Shown one piece after another: positions 8,322-17,266 of a stretch of 64,000 bases of DNA. The number at the start of each line of letters is the position of its first letter. Position 1 is the stretch's first letter. The stretch is from contig NZ_JAJVCN010000004.1 of NCBI RefSeq assembly GCF_021390435.2, forward strand, positions 1,034,501-1,098,500. Reading direction: 5' to 3'. Position numbers and translations under genes: made by a program. Source of the DNA: Kibdelosporangium philippinense. GTDB lineage: Bacteria; Actinomycetota; Actinomycetes; Mycobacteriales; Pseudonocardiaceae. The notes under the pieces are model-generated. The model was not told the origin of the DNA. It did no database searches and was given only the letters and a program-made list of their open reading frames with translations.

Positions 8322-9020
8322 CGAGGTCGACCGCTCCGGCGTGTCATTGAAACCAGGGGCACCAAGTCTCCCTGAGATGGCCGTGACCAGCGCAGACACC
8401 GAAACTGTCGTACCCCTTGGTAACGTAAAAATCAGGGGTCCCCCTGGCGAATTGCTGTTGCAGTCAGGGCTGCCCGTTGGAGGGCATTCGCGTGCACGGC
8501 CCGGGTGGGTCGCTCGCGCGCGAGGGCCGGTAGGTCGTTCGCACGCGCGGGCCAAACTGAGATGTCGGACCCCTGCGCTACCGTAAAAACAAGGGCTCCC
8601 CTGATGGCGGGCTTTGTCGGGTGGAAGATGGTGTTCGGGCGCCGGGAGCCGGGCGGTTTGCGGAGGTCGCGAACCGGACCTCTGGCTGGCGCGGGCGCCC
8701 TACCGGGACTGAGGCCTGACACAGTGCCAACCGGACCGATCGCCCGGATCTGGCCACCAATCGCACCTGAGTCCCTGGGACAGACTGGCGCTTGATCACC
8801 AGCGGGGTTCGCGGCGGCTGCGAACAGCCGATTCGCGCGCTGACCCGGCAGCGCGGCGGCAGATGGCGGATGGTGCTGATCCACATTGCGTGATAACCAT
8901 CGAGTGTTGACAGACCGCGACGACCGGCGCACGATACGCCTGCGCTGCAATCGTTTGCTGTGGTTGGCTGGACAACGCTGCCGGATGCCCGCCCCCCGAC
9001 AACGTCGAGGAGAACCCGCG
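8322..9020. other. non-coding interval with internal repeats
   Basis: No credible gene is seen in these 700 bp. Two related segments, 8408-8449 and 8565-8609, share (G)ACCCCT, GTAAAAA and GGG-CCCCTG-GGCG words at a 157-bp spacing. Between them GGxCCGGxxGGTCG and CGCGCG stretches also recur. The last 135 bp hold the leader of the downstream ABC importer operon, ending in GAGGAGAA before the ATG. Confidence 0.5.
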
Positions 9021-10238
9021 ATGCGAGACAAACCCGCCCGGCTCAGGCTCTTTGCCCTGATCGCGAGCGTGGCACTGGTGGTGGCCGGTTGTAGCGGCTC
9101 AAGCGACGGCGGCGGCGGCAGCGGCCCGATCGTGATCGGCACATCCTTGCCGCTGACCGGGCAATTCTCGCAGCCCGGCGGCGAGGCCAAGCGCGGTTAC
9201 GAGATCTGGCGAGACAAAGTCAACGCCACCGGCGGCCTGCTCGGCAGGCAGATCGACCTGCGCGTCACCGACGATGCGAGCAGCCAGGACACGATCATCG
9301 CCGACTACACCAAGCTGATCACGCAGGACCGCGTCGACCTGCTGCTCGGCAGCTTCTCGTCCCTGCTCAACTACGCGGCCTCGGCTGTGGCCGAGCGTAA
9401 CCAGATGCTCTACGTCGAGCCTGCGGGCGGCGCGCCGAACATGTTCACGCGCGGCTTCAAGATGCTGTTTTTCACGCAGCCCGCGACTGCACCGCATCAC
9501 GCGGACGGCATCACGGCGTGGATCAAGTCGTTGCCTGAGGCGCAACGCCCGAAAACGGCCGCGTTCATGACGCAGGACGACCCATTCACGCGTCCGGCGA
9601 TCGAATCCTTGCAGCAGCAACTGGAGGCGGCCGGGTTGCGGACCGTCTACTCGGAGATCTACCCGGCCAACACCACGAACTTCCAACCGATCGTCGCCCA
9701 GATCGCCGCGCAGCAGCCGGACATCGTCGCACAGGGCGCGCAGTTCGAGGACGGCATCGGCGCGGTGCGCGCGCTAAGGCAGGTCGGGTTCTCGCCCAAG
9801 ATCCTGTTCCAGACCAATGCGCCGGGCAACGGCAATCAGTACAGCAGCGGTGTCGGGGAGAACGCGACCGAAGGCGTTTTCTACAGCACGAGCTGGAGCG
9901 AAACCGCAGCGACACCGCTGAATGGTGAGTTCGTCGCTGAGTATCGCAAGCGCTTCAACGCTCCGCCGACGGAGGACGCGGCGGACGCGTTCGCGGCGGG
10001 CCAGGTGTTGCAGGCGGCGGTGACCAATGTCGGCAAGATCGACCAGGTGGCGCTGGCGGACTGGCTGCGGGCCAACGAGGTGCCGACCATTCTCGGTCCG
10101 CTGAAGTGGGCTGCAAACGGCGAACCGCAAAGCACGTTCATGCTGGCTCAGTGGCAAAAGGGCAAGGTTGAGGTTGTGTCGCCGAAGGAGGCCGCGACCA
10201 CGCAGAACATTGTGTTCCCTAAGCCGGCGTGGCCATGA
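9021..10238 (+). CDS. ABC importer substrate-binding lipoprotein (LivJ/Peripla_BP_6 family)
   Basis: A 405-aa extracytoplasmic solute-binding protein. The signal peptide ends in a lipobox (LVVAGC) near residues 20-25, followed by a Ser/Gly linker, so it is anchored by lipidated Cys. The binding domains begin PIVIGTSLPLTGQFS and include VDLLLGSFSS and QAAVTNVGK. The ATG at 9021 with GAGGAG upstream is chosen because it gives a proper signal peptide. It is the first gene of a four-gene operon, and its stop overlaps the permease start as ATGA. The family binds branched-chain amino acids, amides or aromatic acids; the ligand cannot be read here. Confidence 0.9.
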   Translation: MRDKPARLRLFALIASVALVVAGCSGSSDGGGGSGPIVIGTSLPLTGQFSQPGGEAKRGYEIWRDKVNATGGLLGRQIDLRVTDDASSQDTIIADYTKLITQDRVDLLLGSFSSLLNYAASAVAERNQMLYVEPAGGAPNMFTRGFKMLFFTQPATAPHHADGITAWIKSLPEAQRPKTAAFMTQDDPFTRPAIESLQQQLEAAGLRTVYSEIYPANTTNFQPIVAQIAAQQPDIVAQGAQFEDGIGAVRALRQVGFSPKILFQTNAPGNGNQYSSGVGENATEGVFYSTSWSETAATPLNGEFVAEYRKRFNAPPTEDAADAFAAGQVLQAAVTNVGKIDQVALADWLRANEVPTILGPLKWAANGEPQSTFMLAQWQKGKVEVVSPKEAATTQNIVFPKPAWP

Positions 10239-11116
10239 CCCAAGCTCTGCAAACGATCGCATTAGGTTTGCTGATCGGCGGGGTGTATGCCCTGATGACG
10301 GCGGGACTGACCCTGATGTTCGGCATCATGGGCATCGTCAACGTCGCCCAGGGCGCGTTCCTCGTACTCATCGCCATGCTGACGTGGAAAGCCTGGCAGC
10401 TGACCGGAATCGACCCGATCCTGCTCGCGTTGGCCACGACTCCGCTGATGTTCGGCGTCGGCTGGGTGCTGTACCGGCTGGTGATCGTGCGCGTCCGCGG
10501 CACGACACCGGCAATGTCCATGTTGCTCACGTTCGGTATCGCGCTGACCATCGAAGGTCTGCTGAACATCACCGCGGGCAACTACTTCCGGTCGGCGACA
10601 CCGTCCTATTTCGCCGAATCGTTCCACATCGGATCGATCGTCCTGCCCAAGGCGCAGGTTTACGGCTGCCTCGCGGCATTGCTGGTCCTCGGCTTGCTGT
10701 ACCTGGTGCTCAATCGCACGTGGACCGGACGCGCGATCCGGGCTACCGCACAAAACCCTTCAGGCGCAGCGCTTGTCGGAATCGGTGCCACCTCGGTCGC
10801 CTCGCTGTCGTTCGCGATCGGAGCGGCGACAGCGGGCACTGGCGGGTCCATTTTGGCCGTGCTGTATCCGTTTTTCCCGGCCTCGCACTATGAATGGATC
10901 GCGAAGCTACTTGGCATCATTGTCCTAGGTGGAATGGGTTCGCTGCGGGGTGCGTGGGTCGGCGCGATCATTCTCGGTCTCGCGGAGACTCTCACCGCGA
11001 CCTACGGGTCGCCGCGATGGTCCACTTTGGTTTTCTACGCGGTGATCCTGCTTGTTTTGCTGGTCCGTCCACATGGGCTGTTCGGCACCCGGATGCGTGA
11101 GGATGTCGCCACGTGA
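10235..11116 (+). CDS. branched-chain-type ABC importer permease (LivH-like)
   Basis: Membrane permease of about 293 aa with eight or so hydrophobic helices. Typical LivH features are GLLIGGVYALMTAGLTLMFGIMGIVNVAQGAF (in pieces) at the N-terminus and the cytoplasmic coupling segment near IVLGGMGSLRGAWVGA. The ATG at 10235 overlaps the upstream stop; a GTG 6 nt earlier is less likely. It pairs with the LivM half of the next protein to form the transmembrane channel. Confidence 0.92.
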   Translation: MTQALQTIALGLLIGGVYALMTAGLTLMFGIMGIVNVAQGAFLVLIAMLTWKAWQLTGIDPILLALATTPLMFGVGWVLYRLVIVRVRGTTPAMSMLLTFGIALTIEGLLNITAGNYFRSATPSYFAESFHIGSIVLPKAQVYGCLAALLVLGLLYLVLNRTWTGRAIRATAQNPSGAALVGIGATSVASLSFAIGAATAGTGGSILAVLYPFFPASHYEWIAKLLGIIVLGGMGSLRGAWVGAIILGLAETLTATYGSPRWSTLVFYAVILLVLLVRPHGLFGTRMREDVAT

Positions 11117-12879
11117 ATCGCCGTGTAGCGCAAGGGATTGCCGCAGTCGCTTTAGGAGCGATGATCGCGTTTCCCTTCATCGCGCCGGATGCCACGTACG
11201 AGCACACTGTCATGCTTCTTGCGTTCCTCGTGGCCATTCAGTCCATCAGCTGGAACAGCATCTCGGGGTTCGCCGGGTACGTCTCATTGGGACACAGTGT
11301 TTTCCTTGGCATTGGCGCGTACACTGCGGGAATTCTGTCCACCCAATGGGAAGTTCATCCGCTGCTGCTGGCGCCACTGTCCGGTGTGGTCGCTGTCGTG
11401 ATCGCGCTGCTTGTTGGCAGCGTTGTGTTGCGCGCCAAAGGGCCCGCGTTCGTGATCATCACGATCGCCATGCTGCTGTTGTTCCAAGTGCTCACGGTCA
11501 ACCTTCCGGCGCTGACCAACGGATCCGACGGCATCACGCTTGAGCTGCCGACGTGGGGCCGTGACGTCGGCAATATCCCGTTCTACTTTATGTTCCTCGG
11601 CCTGATGGTGATCACGTTCGCTTTCAGTGCGTGGATCCGGCGCACGAAGTTCGGCACCGGACTGGTCGCGATCCGTGAGGACGAAGGAAAAGCCGCAGCC
11701 ATCGGAATTCCAACCACGCTCTACAAGAACCTCGCGTACGCGGCCAGCGCGTTCTTCATCGGCGTCGCGGGCGCCGTCTACGCGTACTTCTTGACCTTCC
11801 TGAACCCGTTGGGCGCCTTCAACATCCTGACGAGCGTCACGATCGTGCTCGCTGCGCTCGTCGGCGGCAGGGGAACGTTGTGGGGCCCGGTGATCGGCGC
11901 CTTCATCGTGTCGTTCGCCAGTGAAGCCGCGACTGTCTACGGTGGCGGGACGCAAAGTCGCCTGCTGCTCTTCGGTTTAGCGCTCGTAATCATCGTGCTT
12001 TTCCTGCCAGACGGACTTCTCCCGGTCCTGCAACGGCTGCTTACCAAGCGCCGCAAGGTCAAGTTCACCGATCACGCTGGCGCGTTGGAACGAGGCCCGG
12101 TCGAAGTTGTGACGCGCGAGCCGATCGAGCCGAAACCCGGGCCGTTGCTGGAAATCAGGAACGTCCACAAAGCATTCGGCGGCCTGAAAGCGGTCGACGG
12201 CGTCGATCTGACTGTCCCAGCAGGATCGATCACCGCCCTGATCGGACCGAACGGCTCCGGCAAGACAACGCTGTTCAACCTGATCACGGGAACGGGCGGC
12301 GCCCATACCGGCGAGATCTGGTTCGACGGGGAACGTATCGACAAACTCTCGCCGTGGACAAGGGCACATCGCGGTCTCGGTCGGACGTTCCAGGTGACCA
12401 GGCTGTTCAAGAGCATGACTGTGCTGGAGAACGTGGTCGCGCCGCTGGAATCCTTCTCGCCGCGCGTGCTCGCTTCGGGCGCGGTCTCGGGGCATGAGGC
12501 CGATCGTGCGCGTGAACTGTTGTCTTTTGTTGGTCTGGGGCGGTTTGAGGCCGAGCAAGCTGGGGCTTTGTCGTACGGCCAACAGAAACTGGTCGAACTG
12601 GCGCAGGTGCTGATGCTGGAGCCGCGGATGGTTCTTCTTGACGAACCCGCTGGCGGGATCAACCCTGGTTTGGTCGACCGGATGGCCGAGATCATCAGGG
12701 CGGCCAACCGGCAGGGCATCACGTTCCTCGTGGTGGAACACAACATCCCGATGGTGCTTGACTTGTGCGACCCGGTCTTCGTACTGGCCAGGGGGTCGGT
12801 GATCGCGTCAGGGCCGCCTGGCGTGATCCGCAACGACCCTGCCGTGCTGGACGCGTACCTCGGCGAGGTGACCAGCTGA
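11113..12879 (+). CDS. fused LivM permease - LivG ATPase of ABC importer
   Basis: One 588-aa polypeptide joins two normally separate subunits. Residues about 1-300 are a LivM-type permease (SGFAGYVSLGHSVFLGIGAY; AALVGGRGTLWGP). A basic linker (KRRKVKF) follows, and residues about 345-588 are a LivG-type ATPase with Walker A GPNGSGKTT, signature LSYGQQKLVELA (the LSYGQQ form is typical of LivG), Walker B MVLLDEP and a switch histidine in VVEHN. There is no stop or frameshift between the parts. The GTG start overlaps the LivH stop as GTGA, and the end overlaps the LivF gene as TGATG. Such fusions occur in other actinobacteria. Confidence 0.93.
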   Translation: MNRRVAQGIAAVALGAMIAFPFIAPDATYEHTVMLLAFLVAIQSISWNSISGFAGYVSLGHSVFLGIGAYTAGILSTQWEVHPLLLAPLSGVVAVVIALLVGSVVLRAKGPAFVIITIAMLLLFQVLTVNLPALTNGSDGITLELPTWGRDVGNIPFYFMFLGLMVITFAFSAWIRRTKFGTGLVAIREDEGKAAAIGIPTTLYKNLAYAASAFFIGVAGAVYAYFLTFLNPLGAFNILTSVTIVLAALVGGRGTLWGPVIGAFIVSFASEAATVYGGGTQSRLLLFGLALVIIVLFLPDGLLPVLQRLLTKRRKVKFTDHAGALERGPVEVVTREPIEPKPGPLLEIRNVHKAFGGLKAVDGVDLTVPAGSITALIGPNGSGKTTLFNLITGTGGAHTGEIWFDGERIDKLSPWTRAHRGLGRTFQVTRLFKSMTVLENVVAPLESFSPRVLASGAVSGHEADRARELLSFVGLGRFEAEQAGALSYGQQKLVELAQVLMLEPRMVLLDEPAGGINPGLVDRMAEIIRAANRQGITFLVVEHNIPMVLDLCDPVFVLARGSVIASGPPGVIRNDPAVLDAYLGEVTS

Positions 12880-13601
12880 TGCTGACATTGGCAGGCGTTT
12901 ACGCTGGTTACGGTGGGGGCGACGTCTTACAGGGGCTCGACCTGAGCGTCGTGCCCGAGTCGGTGACGTGCGTGCTCGGCCCGAACGGCGCCGGAAAATC
13001 GACGGTTTTGCGTGTGGTCAGCGGGTTGATCAAACCGCGCGAGGGAACGGTGTCGCTGGAGGAGCAGCGGATTGACGAACTGAGCGCGCCGGACATATTG
13101 GCCAAGGGGATCGCGCAGGTCCCTCAAGCGGGCGCGTTGTTCCCGCGCATGAGCGTGCGTGAGAACGTTCTGATGGGCGGTTATCTGATTCGTCGGCAAC
13201 GGAAGTTGTTGGAGGAGCGGTATTCGGCGGTGGCCGAACTGGTTCCGTTGATCGCCGAACGGTCGAATGCGCCTGCGGGCAACTTGTCCGGCGGGCAACG
13301 GCGCATGGTCGAGATTGGACGCTCGCTGATGCTCGATCCCGCCGTGGTGCTGCTGGACGAGCCGTCACTCGGCCTGGATCCGAAAAGCATTTCCGCGGTG
13401 GCTGGGCTGATCAACGGCATGCGCGAGCGCGGCAAGACGGTGTTGCTGGTGGAGCAAAACGTCCGGCTAGGGTTGTCGCTGTCGACGCATGGGGTGGTCA
13501 TGGAGGGCGGCCGGGTCCGGCTGCACGGGACCGCCGAAGAGATCACCAACCATCCGGAGATCGCTTCGCTGTACTTGGGCGCCTTGGAGCCCAACGGTTA
13601 G
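12879..13601 (+). CDS. ABC importer ATPase (LivF-like)
   Basis: A 240-aa ATPase, the second nucleotide-binding subunit of the importer. Walker A is GPNGAGKST near residues 35-43, signature LSGGQRRMVEIGRSLM, Walker B VVLLDEP, and D-loop GLDP. The ATG at 12879 overlaps the LivMG stop, which overrides the longer open frame starting at 12765. The stop overlaps the convergent LacI gene by 4 bp, so the operon ends here. Confidence 0.93.
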   Translation: MLTLAGVYAGYGGGDVLQGLDLSVVPESVTCVLGPNGAGKSTVLRVVSGLIKPREGTVSLEEQRIDELSAPDILAKGIAQVPQAGALFPRMSVRENVLMGGYLIRRQRKLLEERYSAVAELVPLIAERSNAPAGNLSGGQRRMVEIGRSLMLDPAVVLLDEPSLGLDPKSISAVAGLINGMRERGKTVLLVEQNVRLGLSLSTHGVVMEGGRVRLHGTAEEITNHPEIASLYLGALEPNG

Positions 13602-14620
13602 GAACGCGGCGCCGCCGTTGATTCCCTGAGAACCAGCGTCGCGGGCAGCGTGATCGACTTCGGCGGCAGATCCGGGTTCGCGAGGCGTTCCAGCAGCATT
13701 CGTGCCGCCTCCGCACCGATTTGGTAGTGCGGCACGTGCACTGTGCTCAGCGGCGGCGTCAGGCGATCGACGAACGGCATGTCGTTGAAGCCAACCAGGC
13801 TGATGTCGGTGGGGCACTGCATCCGGCGCTCGGAGAACACATCCAGACAGCCGAGCGCGATCATGTCGTTGGCCGCGACAATCGCCGTCGGGCGCTTGCC
13901 CGCCTCGAACATCGACCTCGTCGCCCTGGCGCCCTCGACCTCAGTGAACTCCTGCGCGGTCACCAGAAGACCCGGGTCGAGCTCAATGCCCGCGTCATCA
14001 AGCGCCTGCCGGTACGCGCGCTGACGCGTGCGCCCTGTGGACGTGTGCTGCGGACCGCCGACGTGCGCGATACGCGTGTGCCCGAGCTCAATCAAATGAC
14101 GGACCGCCATAGCGATGCCGTCATGATCGTCGCCCGTGACCGACGGAATGTCCGACTGATCCACGCGCCGGTTGACCATGACCATCCGGACGCCCTGTTG
14201 GTGCGCCTCGACGAACACGTTGTCGTCACGGCGCGCGGTCGCGATGATGACGCCGTCGACCTGACGAGCGCGCAACGTGTCGAACAGCGTGCGCTGCCGT
14301 TCGAGGTCGTTGTCGGTGTTGGCGATCAGCGTGGTATAGCCGGAATTCGCCAGCACGTCCTCGATCCCGCGCACGATCGGCGGGAACAACGGGTTGGTCA
14401 GGTCAGGCAGCAACACGCCGACAGACATCGAGCGCGAGGTTTTCAGGCCGCGCGCCATGGCGTTGGGCTGGTAGCGCAGTTCACGCGCGGCGGCTTGGAC
14501 ACGACGCATCGTTGCGGGGTTCACCAGCGAGGACGTCGCGGGGTTGAGCGCTCTCGACGCCGTGGTGACGTGCACTCCAGCGCGTTGAGCGACCTCTTTG
14601 AGGGTAGGAGAGTTCGTCAT
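13598..14620 (-). CDS. LacI-family transcriptional regulator
   Basis: A 340-aa LacI/GalR repressor. The N-terminal helix-turn-helix is PTLKEVAQRAGVHVTTASRALN with hinge RELRYQPNAMARGL. The sugar-binding core has SVGVLLPDLTNPLF, DGVIIATAR, HVGGPQHTSTG, and FNDMPFVDRLTPPLSTV near the C-terminus. The ATG at 14620 gives the standard family length, although the frame extends far upstream. A candidate operator lies 22 bp before the start, suggesting autoregulation. Convergent with the Liv operon; which genes it controls is not evident. Confidence 0.92.
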   Translation of the reverse strand: MTNSPTLKEVAQRAGVHVTTASRALNPATSSLVNPATMRRVQAAARELRYQPNAMARGLKTSRSMSVGVLLPDLTNPLFPPIVRGIEDVLANSGYTTLIANTDNDLERQRTLFDTLRARQVDGVIIATARRDDNVFVEAHQQGVRMVMVNRRVDQSDIPSVTGDDHDGIAMAVRHLIELGHTRIAHVGGPQHTSTGRTRQRAYRQALDDAGIELDPGLLVTAQEFTEVEGARATRSMFEAGKRPTAIVAANDMIALGCLDVFSERRMQCPTDISLVGFNDMPFVDRLTPPLSTVHVPHYQIGAEAARMLLERLANPDLPPKSITLPATLVLRESTAAPRS

Positions 14621-14641
14621 ACGGCAGCACCCGGCTTCGAC

Positions 14642-14655
14642 GGAAAACGATTGCA
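14642..14655 (-). promoter_or_regulatory. candidate LacI-family operator
   Basis: On the minus strand this reads TGCAATCGTTTTCC, matching the LacI-type consensus TGNAANCGNTTNCA at all fixed bases but the last. It sits 22 bp before the LacI start codon. Confidence 0.45.
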
Positions 14656-14728
14656 TAAGCAGATTAACACGACGAATGGCCATGCTGACCTGCCGTAATC
14701 GAGTGGCGTGCGATGGCACGATGGTGCT

Positions 14729-15940
14729 GTGGCTCAGATCGTGATGCGCGCGGCCCGGCCCGACGAGGCGGACGCGCTGGGGGAACTGGCACTGCGTTCG
14801 AAGGCGTACTGGGGGTACGACGAGGAATTCCTGGAGTCCTGCCGTGCCGAGCTGACGGTCAACCCCGGCGCCCAGCACGTCGTCGTCGCCGTCGATGGCG
14901 ACCGGCTGCTGGGTTTCTACAGCATCGATGGTCGTGCGCCCGAAGGCGAACTCGCCCATATGTGGCTTGACCCGGACGTGATCGGCCAGGGTCTGGGCCG
15001 CAAATTGTGGGAGCACGCTCTCGATTCGGCGCGGGCGGCTGGATTCACGGTGCTGCTCATCGACGCCGAACCCAAGGCCGAGGGATTCTACCTGGCGATG
15101 GGCGCGGTCAAGGCCGGCGAGACGCCGTCCGGGTCGATCCCAGGCCGGATGCTGCCATTGCTGCGTATCGACCTGCTGACTCCGTTGCTGGAGGCATACG
15201 ACCGGCATGTTCGTCCGTCGGAATGGGCCGACCTGGAGGACGAAGCCGAGGTGACGCCGGATGGCCCGATTGTGCGGATTGCCGGGCGGCGCCAAGGATT
15301 CATCAGCGTGCCGCGTGACGTATCCGATGTGGACGTGGACGCGTTGATCGCCCGCCAGCGCGACTTCTTCGCGGCCCGAAACCAAGGCGTGGAATGGAAA
15401 ACCCGCGCACACGACCTGCCTGCCTCGATGCCTTCCCGGCTCCGCGCGGCCGGTTTTGTGCCGGAGGACAAGGAAACCGTGATGGTCGGGGCCGCGGCCA
15501 AGTTTGCCGTCGATCCGGTGTTGCCGCACGGCGTGACCATCCGGCAGACCTCTCTGGACTCCGACATGCGCCGGATCGAGGCTTTGAACGTCGGTGTGTG
15601 GGGCTCGGGCGTCGATTGGCTGGCCGATCTGCTGATCCAGCGCAAGAACCAGTTCACCGTGTTCGTGGCCGAAGCCGGCGGCGAGGTCGTCTCGGCCGGG
15701 TGGATGATGCCCAAGCCGGACAAGGAATTCGCCGGCCTGCTCGGCGGCACGACAACGGCCGCGTGGCGTGGCCGCGGGATCTATCGAGCGCTTGTTTCTT
15801 ACCGAGCGCTTGCTGCTGTGCGCATGGGCATCCGGTATCTGTCGGTCGACGCGTCCGAGGACAGCCGCCCAATCCTGGAACTCCTCGGCTTCACGCCGAT
15901 CACGACCACGACGCCGTACGTGTGGACCCCTCCGGCGTGA
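14729..15940 (+). CDS. tandem GNAT-domain acetyltransferase
   Basis: About 403 aa with two GNAT folds. The first (residues 1-150) carries HMWLDPDVIGQGLGRKLWEHAL, where QGLGRK is the acetyl-CoA pyrophosphate loop. The second (about 255-400) carries TTTAAWRGRGIYRALVSYRALAA with loop RGRGIY. The frame opens at a GTG at 14708, but the GTG at 14729 (VAQIVMRAARPDEAD) starts exactly at the domain edge. The acceptor substrate cannot be told. Followed after 41 bp by a hotdog thioesterase, possibly cotranscribed. Confidence 0.85.
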   Translation: MAQIVMRAARPDEADALGELALRSKAYWGYDEEFLESCRAELTVNPGAQHVVVAVDGDRLLGFYSIDGRAPEGELAHMWLDPDVIGQGLGRKLWEHALDSARAAGFTVLLIDAEPKAEGFYLAMGAVKAGETPSGSIPGRMLPLLRIDLLTPLLEAYDRHVRPSEWADLEDEAEVTPDGPIVRIAGRRQGFISVPRDVSDVDVDALIARQRDFFAARNQGVEWKTRAHDLPASMPSRLRAAGFVPEDKETVMVGAAAKFAVDPVLPHGVTIRQTSLDSDMRRIEALNVGVWGSGVDWLADLLIQRKNQFTVFVAEAGGEVVSAGWMMPKPDKEFAGLLGGTTTAAWRGRGIYRALVSYRALAAVRMGIRYLSVDASEDSRPILELLGFTPITTTTPYVWTPPA

Positions 15941-15981
15941 AATTGCCATGCGACGATCGGCTCGGCGCGAAAGACTGAAGC

Positions 15982-16398
15982 ATGTTCAAAATCAAGCTCC
16001 CGATCCGCGTCGACGACATTGACCTCAATGGGCACGTCCGCGGGGCGGTGTATGTCGCTTACGCCGACCACGTCAGGTGGCAGTGCCTGGTCGAGGCCGG
16101 TGTCAACCCGCTGGACCTGCACACTGGCGGCATCGGGCCGATCAACCTGCGGACCGAGATCGACTTCCGCAGTGAACTGCTGATGGGTAGCGATGTCGAG
16201 GTGAGTTGCGAGTTCATGTGGGGCGAGGGCAAGACGTTCACCGTCGAGCAGCACATGCACGGCGAGGACGGCGCGCTGGCCGCGACCGTGCGCAGTGTGT
16301 CGGGACTGCTGGACCTGACGTCTCGGCGCCTGGTCGCCGACCCGGCCAAGCGTTTCCTGGAGTTGGCGGTCAAGCCGGAACTGATGGGTCTGCTGTGA
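15982..16398 (+). CDS. acyl-CoA thioesterase, hotdog fold (4HBT family)
   Basis: A 138-aa hotdog protein resembling YbgC/4HBT thioesterases: IRVDDIDLNGHVRGAVYVAYADHVRW holds the conserved Asp and the NGHV motif near residues 10-20, and RTEIDFRSELLMGSDVEV forms the central strand. Such enzymes hydrolyse acyl-CoA or acyl-carrier thioesters in the cytoplasm. The 3' end overlaps the convergent VOC gene by 29 bp. Confidence 0.85.
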   Translation: MFKIKLPIRVDDIDLNGHVRGAVYVAYADHVRWQCLVEAGVNPLDLHTGGIGPINLRTEIDFRSELLMGSDVEVSCEFMWGEGKTFTVEQHMHGEDGALAATVRSVSGLLDLTSRRLVADPAKRFLELAVKPELMGLL

Positions 16399-16753
16399 AG
16401 AATTCGTAGCCGTGGCCGTCGGGATCAAGGACGTACACCCCGCGGCCGCCGCCAAGGTGGTTGATTTGGCGATCCCATCCACCCACATGACCGGATCCGT
16501 AGGCGATCTCGGGCGATCGAGCCAAGTGCGCCAGTAACGTGTTGAACTTCTCGTCGTCGACGAGGAACGCCCAATGGCCTGGGTGCGCGCCATGCCGGTC
16601 ATCGAAGTCCAGCGTCAGACCGTCGTTCACCCGCAGCGGGATGAACGGCCCCACTGGCGCGCCAATCTCCAGTCCCAGCAGGTCAGCCAGGAATCGCGCG
16701 GCCGCCAGCTTGTCCGTGACCGGGATGATCGTGTGGTTCAGGACGATGCTCAC
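16370..16753 (-). CDS. VOC/glyoxalase-fold protein
   Basis: A 127-aa vicinal-oxygen-chelate protein. It opens LNHTIIPVTDKLAAARFLADLLGLE, has the central HWAFLVDD, and ends GRGVYVLDPDGHGYEFFT, where H in LNHT and the E of YEFF are the usual metal ligands. It could be a dioxygenase, a glyoxalase-like enzyme or a resistance protein. It is divergent from a MarR regulator with a perfect palindrome between them, so it is probably under that regulator. Confidence 0.85.
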   Translation of the reverse strand: MSIVLNHTIIPVTDKLAAARFLADLLGLEIGAPVGPFIPLRVNDGLTLDFDDRHGAHPGHWAFLVDDEKFNTLLAHLARSPEIAYGSGHVGGWDRQINHLGGGRGVYVLDPDGHGYEFFTADPSVPA

Positions 16754-16766
16754 GTGGCCTCCAATG

Positions 16767-16781
16767 CGTGTGATTCACACG
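16767..16781. promoter_or_regulatory. palindromic operator between VOC and MarR genes
   Basis: A perfect inverted repeat, CGTGTGA-T-TCACACG, lies 13 bp before the VOC start and 38 bp before the MarR start. A degenerate second site (GTGC-GATTT-GCAC) follows at about 16790-16802. A dyad of this size between divergent genes fits a MarR dimer site. Confidence 0.6.
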
Positions 16782-16819
16782 TATTATAGGTGCGATTTGC
16801 ACACGATGTAGGCTGTGGC

Positions 16820-17263
16820 ATGGTGAGTGACGCCGATGGCGGGCCGGCGTTGTTCCGGCTCGTGCGATTTTGGTCTAGACGCTGGAGTGCGCGCGCGTCC
16901 GCGGAAGTGACCGGCGAGATGCGGCATGTGCAGCACATCCAGGCGGTCGAGGCCGTCCAGACCGCGAGTCAGGGCGGCGAAGCGACGGTGAACGCGATCG
17001 CGCACCAGCTCGGTCTCGACCACTCCGGTGCGAGCCGGATGGTCAGGGATGCCGCCGAAGCAGGGTATCTGGTGCGCACTGAGTCCGAAAAGGACAAACG
17101 ACGAACGGTTGTGCGGCTTACCGAATCCGGTGAGCAGTTGCTTGCGGGCGCGCGGAATTGGCAGCGCCGCGTGTTCGATGAGTTGACCGAGAACTGGGAG
17201 GAACAGGACAGGGCCCAGTTCGCCGGCTATTTGCGGAGGTTGGCCGGCGAACTGGGTGTCTGA
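16820..17263 (+). CDS. MarR-family transcriptional regulator
   Basis: A 147-aa winged-helix regulator: AVQTASQGGEATVNAIAHQLGLDHSGASRMVRDAAEAGYL is the recognition region and EKDKRRTVVRLTESGEQLL the beta-wing. The ATG at 16820 is preferred to the one at 16790 because the 30 bp before it overlap the likely control region; no Shine-Dalgarno is evident, so translation may be leaderless. It likely represses itself and the divergent VOC gene through the palindrome at 16767. The stop lies 3 bp from the convergent GH95 gene. Confidence 0.88.
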   Translation: MVSDADGGPALFRLVRFWSRRWSARASAEVTGEMRHVQHIQAVEAVQTASQGGEATVNAIAHQLGLDHSGASRMVRDAAEAGYLVRTESEKDKRRTVVRLTESGEQLLAGARNWQRRVFDELTENWEEQDRAQFAGYLRRLAGELGV

Positions 17264-17266
17264 GGG

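Noticed and set aside
14620..15949. 783-residue open frame extending the LacI regulator
   Set aside because: The upstream part is antisense to the tandem GNAT gene and has shadow-frame composition; the ATG at 14620 gives the normal LacI length.
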